A DNA stretch of 64,000 nt. Source: an uncultured Armatimonadota bacterium. Lineage in GTDB: Bacteria; Armatimonadota; Fimbriimonadia; Fimbriimonadales; Fimbriimonadaceae. How positions within the stretch are numbered: position 1 is the first letter of the stretch; every line of letters starts with the position of its first letter. Below, in pieces: positions 16,147 through 24,171 of the stretch. A program made the position numbers and the translations under genes. The notes beneath the pieces are model-generated. The model was given only the letters and a program-made list of their open reading frames with translations. It was not told the DNA's origin and did not search any database. The stretch is from the NCBI GenBank assembly GCA_903899015.1, contig CAIUHP010000028.1, positions 108,230 to 172,229 on the forward strand. The letters run 5' to 3'.

Positions 16147-17036
16147 CACAGATATTAGAGATAAACGGCCTCACAAAAAGATTTGGAGAGAAGACTGCTT
16201 TGCGAAACGTCTCGCTGTCGCTGGCAAAAGGGAAGGTACTTGGCCTCATCGGCGAAAATGGTGCAGGCAAGACAACCATTATCAAGCACATTCTTGGGTC
16301 TTACATCCCTCAGGAAGGTTCCGTACGAGTCTTTGGCCTAGACCCTGTAAAAGACCCGGCCGGTGTTCTAGGAAACGTCGGATACCTTGCCGAAGAAGAT
16401 GGACTCCCTGGCTGGATGCGCGTTTACGAGTTGCAACGTTACTTTCAGGGTTTCTACCAAAATTGGGATCAGGCTTACGCAGAAGACCTCCGCGAGAAAT
16501 TCAAGATCGACCGCAAAGCGATCATCAAGCAACTTTCCAAAGGGCAGCGGGCTCGGGTTGGATTGATGGCGGCCCTGGCTTATCGACCCGAATTACTCTT
16601 GCTCGATGAGCCCTCTTCTGGATTAGATCCTATTGTTCGGCGCGAAATCTTAACTTCGATCGTTCGCGCTGTCGCAAACGAAAATCGCACCGTTCTATTT
16701 TCATCTCACTTACTAAGTGAAATTGAGCTCGTGGCAGATCAGGTTGCAATGATCAGAGAGGGCGAGATTCTGTTTTGCGACACGCTAGATAACGTCAAAC
16801 AATCCAACCGTCGGATTACGTTACGTTTCAATGCCGTTCGAACCTCTGCACCTGAGATTGGCGAAGCTTTGAATTGGGAAGGTTATGGGCAAGAGTGGAG
16901 TTGTCTCTATTCGGGAAACACAGCGACACTTGAGGCATCGGTAAGCCTCCTGGATGCAAAGGTCGTCGAAGAAAGTTGGCTTACTCTAGACGAGATCTTT
17001 CATGCTCGGTCAGCGCCGAAGGTTGAGCATGCTTAG
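16143..17036 (+). CDS. ABC transporter ATP-binding protein
   Basis: A 297-residue ATPase subunit of the ABC-2/YtrB-like type. Walker A is GENGAGKTT at about residues 37-45. The signature motif reads LSKGQRARV instead of LSGGQ, a common form in this subgroup. Walker B is LLLLDEPSSGLD and the switch histidine is in SSHLLSEIE. After residue 215 comes a variable C-terminal domain. It overlaps the regulator by four bases and the permease by eight, so the three genes form one translationally coupled unit. The likely role is export of an antibiotic, lipid or peptide, or transport linked to envelope stress; the substrate cannot be read from sequence. Confidence 0.93.
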   Translation: MTQILEINGLTKRFGEKTALRNVSLSLAKGKVLGLIGENGAGKTTIIKHILGSYIPQEGSVRVFGLDPVKDPAGVLGNVGYLAEEDGLPGWMRVYELQRYFQGFYQNWDQAYAEDLREKFKIDRKAIIKQLSKGQRARVGLMAALAYRPELLLLDEPSSGLDPIVRREILTSIVRAVANENRTVLFSSHLLSEIELVADQVAMIREGEILFCDTLDNVKQSNRRITLRFNAVRTSAPEIGEALNWEGYGQEWSCLYSGNTATLEASVSLLDAKVVEESWLTLDEIFHARSAPKVEHA

Positions 17037-18636
17037 TCTGAGGCTCTGTTATCCATTTACCCGCGTACTCTTTGCCCGAACTTGGCGAGTATGGCTGTTG
17101 TTGGTTGTCGCGATTGCGGTTGGAGCACTCCTGAGTTACCACTCGCCTCGATGGGAGTCCATCTCGGGGGTGGTCGTTGGCTTTATCCTCATTTGCTTGC
17201 TGGCAACTCTCGCGATGGTTGATCCCCAAGAGACCGGGGCGTCTGGTTTTCCTGGTTATCTACAAATGCTTCCAATGGGAGATACGGAGCTAGTTCTGTG
17301 GCCAATGATCATTTCAGTCGGACTCCTTTTTGGTCTCGGAATTGCCATTTCAATTTTGATTTTCGGCTCTAACTCACCTATTTCAGAAACGTGGTGGATT
17401 GCGCCTTACTTGGGGTCAATCGGGAGTCAATTTCAAGCCGCTTCGTGGGTCCCGATGAAGCGACCTGAGTTGAGAGCCTGCCTTTCCATTTTTACGGTCG
17501 CAAGCATCGTTGGAGGGCCACTTGCATTTCTGTTTAAGGTCGCGGGCCCAGCTTTAGTTGCGATGATCTACTTGGTCCTCGCGTTGTGTTCGATGTGGCT
17601 ATGTGTCCGCGGAGTTTCAAAGGTTCGACACGGTGAGGCGAAAACCGGCAACTCAGACAAAGCGGACTACAAAATCCCCGAGCTTTCGAGATTCAAGTCC
17701 GGTGTTTCCTCGCAGGTTTGGCTTGAGTACAAGAGGAACGGCCTCGTTAGTCGTGTACTCAACTCGATGTTCCTCACAATCTTCGGGATCATTGCCGCAG
17801 TGAGTTTGTTTACTCAAGCAGAAACGGTCCAGATTAGGGGAGTGGCCATCCCCTTGGTGCCACTTTCAGTTGCGATATTGGCGCTTGTAGTGCCTCCATA
17901 TCTCGGTTTTGGAGGATGTTGCGGTAGCGAGAAGGATAATGTCTCCAAAGATCGGAGCCTGAGCACGTTCTTAGCCTACCGACCCCTAACTGAAGCTCAA
18001 ATCGTAGAAGCGAAACTTCGGATGACTTTTCTGTTGGCCATCAAACTGGGGCTATTCAATCTCGGTATTGCGCTTCTGTTTCTGGCCCTTCCGGTTCAGC
18101 TTGGAGATCACCGACAAACCACTTTGAGTGCTTTAGTGTCGATTCTCTCTTGGCGTGATTATCTGATTCTGTTAGGCATGTATGGTCTCATGCTGATGAG
18201 TGGGATGAAAAATGGGGCATCCGCAATTTGGTGTTCGCTTGGCCGAATGCAAATCTGGCAGGTCATGGTTATCGGCATGCTTCCCATGGCGGTTGGCACG
18301 GGTATCGGAATGAGGCTCTTCTTACATCCTGAGGAAATAAAGACTGCGCTGAGCTATCTGCCTTATGCAGTCTGGGTGATTGCAGGGGTCAAGCTTTTGA
18401 CGCTCATTCCGTCGATCATCGTCTTAAGAAGAAAGGAATTAGTCGCGGACTCCGTCATCGGCAAGTGGCTCGCCTTCTGGTCGCTGTTTGGGTTGGCTCT
18501 CTTTTGGGCGGGACGATCGTTGATCCCCGATGGGATCCTAAACTCGTGGTCTCTTGCCGCTCAGATCTTCTGTCTGCTTCCTTTCTTGCGCATTGCGCTT
18601 GCTCCCATTTTCGTTTATCGGGGTCGCCATCAATAG
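17029..18636 (+). CDS. ABC-2-like transporter permease
   Basis: A 535-residue polytopic membrane protein with about 12 hydrophobic segments. One pair is at residues 20-60 (WLLLVVAIAVGALLSY, then VVVGFILICLLATLAM) and others run up to the C-terminus. I start it at the ATG at 17029, which overlaps the ATPase stop by eight bases, rather than at the ATG at 17002. The sequence has little recognisable motif content, as is usual for this group of permeases. Gene order gives the function: membrane partner of the ATPase. Large size and many spans suggest a fused pair of permease halves. Confidence 0.8.
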   Translation: MLSLRLCYPFTRVLFARTWRVWLLLVVAIAVGALLSYHSPRWESISGVVVGFILICLLATLAMVDPQETGASGFPGYLQMLPMGDTELVLWPMIISVGLLFGLGIAISILIFGSNSPISETWWIAPYLGSIGSQFQAASWVPMKRPELRACLSIFTVASIVGGPLAFLFKVAGPALVAMIYLVLALCSMWLCVRGVSKVRHGEAKTGNSDKADYKIPELSRFKSGVSSQVWLEYKRNGLVSRVLNSMFLTIFGIIAAVSLFTQAETVQIRGVAIPLVPLSVAILALVVPPYLGFGGCCGSEKDNVSKDRSLSTFLAYRPLTEAQIVEAKLRMTFLLAIKLGLFNLGIALLFLALPVQLGDHRQTTLSALVSILSWRDYLILLGMYGLMLMSGMKNGASAIWCSLGRMQIWQVMVIGMLPMAVGTGIGMRLFLHPEEIKTALSYLPYAVWVIAGVKLLTLIPSIIVLRRKELVADSVIGKWLAFWSLFGLALFWAGRSLIPDGILNSWSLAAQIFCLLPFLRIALAPIFVYRGRHQ

Positions 18637-18782
18637 CGGGATTCCGTAAAAGCAGCCGTTTTAAGGAAACTGGTCCCTAAAGAATATTCTGCGAAACGAC
18701 TCGTCAACACTTCAATCGTTTGCTTTTGAACCTTGGAGAACCTTCCAAAAATGAATGAGGCCCTTCTGGAAATATTGGCACC

Positions 18783-18788
18783 TATAAT
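18783..18788 (+). promoter_or_regulatory. -10 box directly before thrC
   Basis: A perfect TATAAT ends five bases before the thrC ATG, which puts the expected RNA start at or next to the start codon. No good -35 is seen 16-18 bases upstream and no ribosome-binding site precedes the ATG. Confidence 0.55.
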
Positions 18789-18793
18789 GATTC

Positions 18794-19840
18794 ATGGAGC
18801 AGTGGAAGGGGCTCATTCATCGGTATGGGGCGAGAATGCAAGTGGCAAACAGTGTGCCACCTGTTACCTTATTCGAGGGCAATACTCCGTTGATTCCGGC
18901 ACCAAGACTGGCAGCTGCCATCGCTCCTGGTTCCCAACTTTTCCTGAAATATGAAGGACTGAATCCGACTGGCTCCTTCAAAGATCGAGGCATGACGGCA
19001 GCGATTACCCAGGCAGTAGCTGACGGAGCCAGAACGGTCATCTGCGCAAGCACGGGCAACACCGCTGCATCGGCCGCCGCATATGCGGCTCGAGCAGGTC
19101 TTGCTTGCGTGGTGGTGATACCAGAAGGGAAGATTGCGGTTGGGAAACTAGCCGGCGCGATTGCTTATGGAGCCAAGGTTGTCGCGATCAAAGGGTCTTT
19201 TGACGATGGTCTGCGACTGGTAAGAGAAGTGGCGGACAAGTCTCCGGTTGCTCTCGTGAATTCCGTCAATCCGGTTCGACTTCAGGGGCAAAAGACTGCC
19301 GCATGGGAGATTCAAGACCAACTTGGTAAGAGTCCCGATTGGCTTTGCCTACCGGTTGGAAATGCCGGCAACATTGCCGCCTATTGGATAGGATTCAATG
19401 AGTCTGATCTCGCTCGTCCACGAATCTTAGGAGTTCAAGCAGAAGGAGCAGCCCCCATCGTCTTGGGAAAACCAGTTTTGCGGCCTGAAACCAAAGCGAC
19501 CGCGATCCGGATCGGGAATCCAGCGCGCTGGGGAGAAGCTTTGATCGCTCTACAGGAATCCAACGGAATGATTTTAGCGGCATCGGACGACGAAATTATC
19601 GAGGCGTATCGTCAAGTTGCTCGCTTGGAAGGGGTCTTTTGCGAGCCATCTTCCGCGGCTGGAATCGCGGGCCTCGCTAAGTGTGTGAAATCAGGAGCCC
19701 TTCATCCTGATGGGAAATCAATCGTTTGTGTATTGACTGGTCACGGGTTGAAAGATCCTGATTCTGCGGTAGAAGGAATTGAGAAGCCGTTGACCGTTGA
19801 GGCGAAGTTCGAAAGCTTAGCGAGGGTGTTGGGGATTTAA
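18794..19840 (+). CDS. thrC: Threonine synthase
   Basis: A 348-residue PLP-dependent fold-type II enzyme, converting O-phosphohomoserine to threonine. The PLP lysine lies in LNPTGSFKDRGMT, near residue 63. Substrate and cofactor loops include ICASTGNTAASAAAY and the phosphate-binding LPVGNAGNIAAYW. The C-terminal part holds CEPSSAAGIAG and VLTGHGLKD. Length fits the short, bacterial type of threonine synthase. It ends two bases before thrB, so both act on the same intermediate from one message. Threonine dehydratase and cystathionine synthases are related, but the GNAGN and SFKDRG context favours ThrC. Confidence 0.95.
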   Translation: MEQWKGLIHRYGARMQVANSVPPVTLFEGNTPLIPAPRLAAAIAPGSQLFLKYEGLNPTGSFKDRGMTAAITQAVADGARTVICASTGNTAASAAAYAARAGLACVVVIPEGKIAVGKLAGAIAYGAKVVAIKGSFDDGLRLVREVADKSPVALVNSVNPVRLQGQKTAAWEIQDQLGKSPDWLCLPVGNAGNIAAYWIGFNESDLARPRILGVQAEGAAPIVLGKPVLRPETKATAIRIGNPARWGEALIALQESNGMILAASDDEIIEAYRQVARLEGVFCEPSSAAGIAGLAKCVKSGALHPDGKSIVCVLTGHGLKDPDSAVEGIEKPLTVEAKFESLARVLGI

Positions 19841-19841
19841 C

Positions 19842-20771
19842 ATGATAAGAGTAAGGATTCCAGCAACGACTGCGAACTTAGGCCCTGGATTCGACTGCAT
19901 GGGTCTCGCCCTGGATTTGTGGAATACGTTTGAGCTTCATCTGGATACTCAAGTAGGAATTTCCGTCGAGTCGCATGGTGAAGGAGCAGAAAAGCTTCCA
20001 ACCGATCAATCGAACCTAACGGTTTCCGTGATGCTGGCGGAACTGCAGAGAGAAAACATCGAAGCGCCGAGCAATTTTCGCATCATTACGCACAACACGA
20101 TTCCATGCGCGAGTGGACTTGGCTCCAGTTCAACGGCAACACTCGCAGGGGTCATCTTTGCTCAAGCTGTAAACCTCGACAAAGAAGGAAGGGATCCCAG
20201 CGATATTGATAGAGCAGTGGTCTTGGAGCGATCTGTTGCGATTGAGGGGCATGGAGACAACGTTGCGCCCGCCCTTCTCGGAGGATTTGTAATTGTTGTC
20301 CCAGACGACAGCGGAGTTCTAACCCAAAGAATCCCTCACCTACCGATGAAGACGGTAGTTTGCGTTCCTGAATACAACTACCTCACTTCCCAAGCTCGGG
20401 CGGCACTTCCATCGACCTATTCAAAGTCGGACGCTATTTTTAATATTGGTCGAGCGATGTTGGTTGCGGAAGCACTACGAGTAGGAGACGACCATTTATT
20501 AGCCCGGGCGATGAATGATCGGATCCACGAACCGTATCGTTTGCCAAGCATTCCGGGGGCGAGCGCAGCAATTACCGCAGCCAATGAAGCGGGGGCTATT
20601 TGCGTCAGTTTGAGCGGGGCGGGACCCGGCATTATCGCGTTCGCCCGCCAGGATTTCGATCGGATCGGCCGCTCGATGAAGCAGGCGTTCCATGATGCGG
20701 GATTAACGTCTCGTTACTGGGTTCTTGATGCTACCGATCAAGGGGCTCATATCGGGCGGTTGCCAGTTTGA
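19842..20771 (+). CDS. thrB: Homoserine kinase
   Basis: A 309-residue GHMP-family kinase. It phosphorylates L-homoserine with ATP to give the substrate of ThrC. The N-terminal strand reads VRIPATTANLGPGFDCMGL, and the GHMP ATP-binding loop is PCASGLGSSSTATLAG. The C-terminal GHMP motif is SLSGAGPGIIAFA. Length is standard for ThrB. It is separated from thrC by one base and surely shares its message. Homoserine is also the substrate of metX at 11.7 kb, but no homoserine dehydrogenase is in the window. Confidence 0.96.
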   Translation: MIRVRIPATTANLGPGFDCMGLALDLWNTFELHLDTQVGISVESHGEGAEKLPTDQSNLTVSVMLAELQRENIEAPSNFRIITHNTIPCASGLGSSSTATLAGVIFAQAVNLDKEGRDPSDIDRAVVLERSVAIEGHGDNVAPALLGGFVIVVPDDSGVLTQRIPHLPMKTVVCVPEYNYLTSQARAALPSTYSKSDAIFNIGRAMLVAEALRVGDDHLLARAMNDRIHEPYRLPSIPGASAAITAANEAGAICVSLSGAGPGIIAFARQDFDRIGRSMKQAFHDAGLTSRYWVLDATDQGAHIGRLPV

Positions 20772-21113
20772 CGATGGCTCAGAAACTGTCGATTGTCTTG
20801 TCGATTGAGATCACATTTCGATTTAAGATGGCCCACAAAACAGTAGGCAACAATGCCCGAGTGGCTTCGTCGTATCTGATGGGCAGATCGCATTTCTATA
20901 GGTTTCGTTTTCAATAAGTTACGGTCTGCCGGTCATTTGCATGGACATAAACGTTCAACAGGATTCGGGTGGCAAGCTTTTTCTCTTAACACGTGTGATA
21001 TGCTTGGCTCGACTCGGATGTCCAAAAGGCGTTGAGTTTCTGTACCATGAATCCGCTTTTTCCAAAGAAGGCGGAACGGGAGCCCAACGAAGGGTTGACG
21101 ATGGAGGAAAAAT
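20772..21113. other. Intergenic region between thrB and pntA, no gene seen
   Basis: These 342 bases hold no convincing reading frame. A short direct repeat of TGTCGATTG occurs near 20787-20807. A possible -10 (TATGCT) lies about 110 bases before pntA without a good -35. No clear terminator follows thrB. GGAGG at 21103-21107 is the pntA ribosome-binding site. Confidence 0.6.
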
Positions 21114-22241
21114 ATGATTGTCGGCGTGTTGCGTGAAGTTGCCGCAGGCGAACGAAGGGTGGCACTTGTGCCTGCAGGTGTCGCCGCTTTAAAAAAGGCA
21201 AAACTGGACGTACTCGTGGAGAGCGGAGCAGGATTATCTGCTGGACTCTCAGATACTGCTTACCGCGATGCGGGCGCGGAGATTGTTTCAAAAGAAGATA
21301 TAGCTAGCCGGTCAGAAGTCGTGCTTGCTGTCCAAACTCCTTCAATTGAGCTTCGCAAGGGCCAAATAGCCATTGCCGTTTTTGATCCACTCTGGGCACC
21401 TACCGCCGTTCCAGTTGCTTCTGGAGCCACTCTCTTCTCTTTGGATCTGGTACCTCGAACGACTCGCGCTCAAGCGATGGACGTTCTTTCTTCTCAAGCG
21501 AACCTAGCTGGTTACCTGTCGGTCCTCATTGGTTCTAACGAACTCACCAAGATTCTGCCGATGATGACGACGGCGGCGGGAACCCTCGCTCCTGGAAAGG
21601 CACTGATTCTCGGTGCAGGTGTAGCGGGACTCCAAGCGATTGCTACTGCGAGAAGGTTGGGAGCGGTTGTAAGCGCCTACGACATTCGATCAGTTGTCAA
21701 GGAACAAGTCGAGAGCTTAGGTGCTCGATTTGTCGAATTGCCATTAGACGCTGGAGATTCTCAGACTGCAGGCGGTTACGCCAAAGCGATGGATGAAGCG
21801 TTCTACGCGAAGCAACGCCAGTTGCTCGGAGACGTTTTGTCTGAGATGGACCTGGTCATTACCACCGCTGCCATCCCAGGAATGAAGTCGCCGATTCTTG
21901 TCACAAAGGAAATGGCAGAACGGATGGTTCCGGGGTCGGTTATTGTTGATATCGCCGCCGAACGAGGTGGGAACTGCGAGCTTACACAAGCGGGGCAGAC
22001 CATCGTTCACAACGGAGTTAAAATCTGCGGACCGATCAATCTGGCATCTCAGCTCAGTACCCACGCAAGCCAACTGTTCAGTAAAAACGTACAGACGTTT
22101 CTCCTCAACATCGTCAAGGAAGGGGCACTCGCTCTCAACCTTGAAGATCCAATCGTTTCAGGATCGTTAGTCTGCAAGGATGGTGAAGTCGTTCACCCTC
22201 AAGTTCGACAACGACTTGGCTTAGGGGAGGTCGTGGCCTGA
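21114..22241 (+). CDS. pntA: NAD(P) transhydrogenase subunit alpha part 1 (NAD-binding domain I)
   Basis: A 375-residue soluble subunit of the proton-translocating transhydrogenase, which moves hydride between NADH and NADP+ at the membrane. It has the alanine dehydrogenase/PNT N-terminal domain (VGVLREVAAGERRVALVPAG) and the NAD-binding domain (ALILGAGVAGLQAIATARRLGA). Length matches the split PntAA of Rhodospirillum-type enzymes, which lack the C-terminal membrane helices of E. coli PntA. The strong site GGAGG lies eight bases before the ATG. The stop overlaps the next start by one base. Alanine dehydrogenase is the closest alternative, but the partner gene settles it. Confidence 0.95.
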   Translation: MIVGVLREVAAGERRVALVPAGVAALKKAKLDVLVESGAGLSAGLSDTAYRDAGAEIVSKEDIASRSEVVLAVQTPSIELRKGQIAIAVFDPLWAPTAVPVASGATLFSLDLVPRTTRAQAMDVLSSQANLAGYLSVLIGSNELTKILPMMTTAAGTLAPGKALILGAGVAGLQAIATARRLGAVVSAYDIRSVVKEQVESLGARFVELPLDAGDSQTAGGYAKAMDEAFYAKQRQLLGDVLSEMDLVITTAAIPGMKSPILVTKEMAERMVPGSVIVDIAAERGGNCELTQAGQTIVHNGVKICGPINLASQLSTHASQLFSKNVQTFLLNIVKEGALALNLEDPIVSGSLVCKDGEVVHPQVRQRLGLGEVVA

Positions 22242-23998
22242 TGGATGGTCTCATTAGCAATCTGTTTATTTTCATCCTGGCGACGTTCTTAGGAATTGAA
22301 GTTATTAAGCGGGTCTCACCGCTTCTGCACACGCCACTGATGTCGCTTACAAACGCGATTTCAGCCATTTCACTTGTTGGTTCGCTTACGATTCTTGGTC
22401 GAGCCGAAACGAATCTCTCGATTATCTTGGGCGCCATCGCGGTTGTCGCTTCGATGACGAACGTGGTCTCAGGATTCTTAATCACCGACCGAATGTTGAA
22501 GATGTTCAAGTCCCGTAACCCGGGGGCTGCTCACGGATACTTCTTCCCATTCGTACTGCTCGCGGCTATCGGCACCGGGCAGGTGGATCTTGGTTCCCAC
22601 ACGGCAACGGATATCAGCTACCTCATCGCTTCCGGACTCTTTGTGATGTCATTGAAGTGGATGAATCACCCAACGACCGCTAAAAAGAGCGTGTTAGCTG
22701 GTGAAGTCGCAATGGGACTCGCGATCTGTGGAACGGTCCTAGCTTTACTGAGCGACCCCGAACTTCACGGTCGAGCGCCCCACTTTGATTACATCGCGAT
22801 TGCGTTGGTAATTGGTTCGATTATCGGCTACCCCATCTCCCGCGTTGCCATGACAGCCGTTCCACAAAGAACTGCTTTCTCACACGCCTTTGGTGGCTTA
22901 GCCGCTGGTTTGGTTGGTACCGCCGAATACTTCCTGATGATCCAACCGGGACATGAGGTAAGTGGACTCAAAGTCGGCATCATCGCTTTCGAAGTGCTTC
23001 TCGGATTTGTAACCTTCACCGGATCGCTCGTTGCGTTCGGCAAGCTTGCCGAGTTTATCACAGGCAAACCGATTACCTATAAGGGCCAAAACGGCGTAAA
23101 TCTAGTCCTGTTCCTGATCGCCGTTGGATGTGCGGCTGGGGTCGTGATCAACCCAGCGATGTGGCAACTGTATATCGGGTTCTCAGCTCTGGCCTTTGCC
23201 TTCGGCGTTCTCCTCGTCATCCCCATCGGCGGCGCAGACATGCCGACCGTCATCTCTCTATTGAACTCCTATGCCGGTCTATCAGCCTGCGCGATGGGGT
23301 TTGTCTTGAACAGTCCGATGCTGATCATTGCTGGCGCTTTAGACGGCTCGAGCGGTTTGATCCTCAGCATTATCATGTGCAAGGCTATGAACCGTTCGTT
23401 CTCCAACGTTCTGTTCGGAGCGTTCGGCAAACCGCTTGAAAAGCGAGAAGCTGGGGAGGAGAAACCGATTCGAAGCGCAAGCGCCGAAGAAGCAGCCGCT
23501 ATTCTCGGAGCTTCGATGTCGGTGGTTATCGTTCCTGGATACGGAATGGCCGTCGCTCAAGCTCAGCATAAGGTTCGAGAACTATACGATGCACTTACAA
23601 AGAAGGGTGTGAACGTTCAGTTCGCCATTCACCCAGTTGCGGGACGAATGCCTGGTCACATGAATGTCTTGCTTGCAGAAGCCGATATTCCTTATGATCG
23701 CCTGGTCGAAATGGACGACATCAATCCAGAGTTGCCCCAAACCGACGTAGCGTTAGTCATCGGAGCTAACGACGTCACTAATCCTGCCGCTCGAAATGAT
23801 CCTGGTAGTCCCATCTACGGAATGCCGATCATCGATGTCGACAAGGCGCATACGGTCATGGTTATCAAACGATCAATGTCCTCTGGCTTTGCTGGAATCG
23901 ACAATGAGCTCTACACCATGGATCAAACTCTGATGCTCTTCGGAGACGCCAAGAAGTTCGTAGGCGACATCGTCAAAGAACTCGGCTCCTCTCAGTAG
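22241..23998 (+). CDS. pntB: NAD(P) transhydrogenase, fused alpha part 2 and beta subunit
   Basis: A 585-residue membrane protein. Residues 1-90 match the small PntAB subunit, the membrane part of alpha: helices LFIFILATFLGIEVIKRV, then AISAISLVGSLTILG and LGAIAVVASMTNVVSGFL. From about residue 125 the sequence is PntB (YLIASGLFVMSLKWMNHPTT onward), with several membrane helices and a C-terminal domain III binding NADP(H) (VIVPGYGMAVAQAQHKVRE). The two are usually separate genes, or the small part is joined to PntA; here it is joined to the beta subunit. No stop or frameshift separates them, and the linker region (RNPGAAHGYFF, LGSHTATD) reads as normal coding sequence. A strong terminator follows. 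Confidence 0.93.
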   Translation: MDGLISNLFIFILATFLGIEVIKRVSPLLHTPLMSLTNAISAISLVGSLTILGRAETNLSIILGAIAVVASMTNVVSGFLITDRMLKMFKSRNPGAAHGYFFPFVLLAAIGTGQVDLGSHTATDISYLIASGLFVMSLKWMNHPTTAKKSVLAGEVAMGLAICGTVLALLSDPELHGRAPHFDYIAIALVIGSIIGYPISRVAMTAVPQRTAFSHAFGGLAAGLVGTAEYFLMIQPGHEVSGLKVGIIAFEVLLGFVTFTGSLVAFGKLAEFITGKPITYKGQNGVNLVLFLIAVGCAAGVVINPAMWQLYIGFSALAFAFGVLLVIPIGGADMPTVISLLNSYAGLSACAMGFVLNSPMLIIAGALDGSSGLILSIIMCKAMNRSFSNVLFGAFGKPLEKREAGEEKPIRSASAEEAAAILGASMSVVIVPGYGMAVAQAQHKVRELYDALTKKGVNVQFAIHPVAGRMPGHMNVLLAEADIPYDRLVEMDDINPELPQTDVALVIGANDVTNPAARNDPGSPIYGMPIIDVDKAHTVMVIKRSMSSGFAGIDNELYTMDQTLMLFGDAKKFVGDIVKELGSSQ

Positions 23999-24010
23999 AA
24001 GCCTCGCACC

Positions 24011-24050
24011 AAACAGCCCACCTCCGTTCGAGGTGGGCTGTTTTAGTTTA
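24011..24050 (+). terminator. Terminator after the pnt operon
   Basis: A 14-bp perfect stem (AAACAGCCCACCTC / GAGGTGGGCTGTTT) with a five-base loop and following T-rich tract, 12 bases after the pntB stop. Confidence 0.92.
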
Positions 24051-24171
24051 AGAGATCGGTGAGACGTTGTTGGGTTTACGATAAGGTCCGATCACACTGG
24101 ACCGCGTCATGCGGCACCCCCGAGAACGGTCAGGTAGTCCAATTTGTTTCCTAATCTTGGCGGTACAGCGC

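Noticed and set aside
20980..21010. Promoter for pntA around TATGCT
   Set aside because: The -10 is fair but no -35 lies at 16-18 bases, so it is not listed as a feature.
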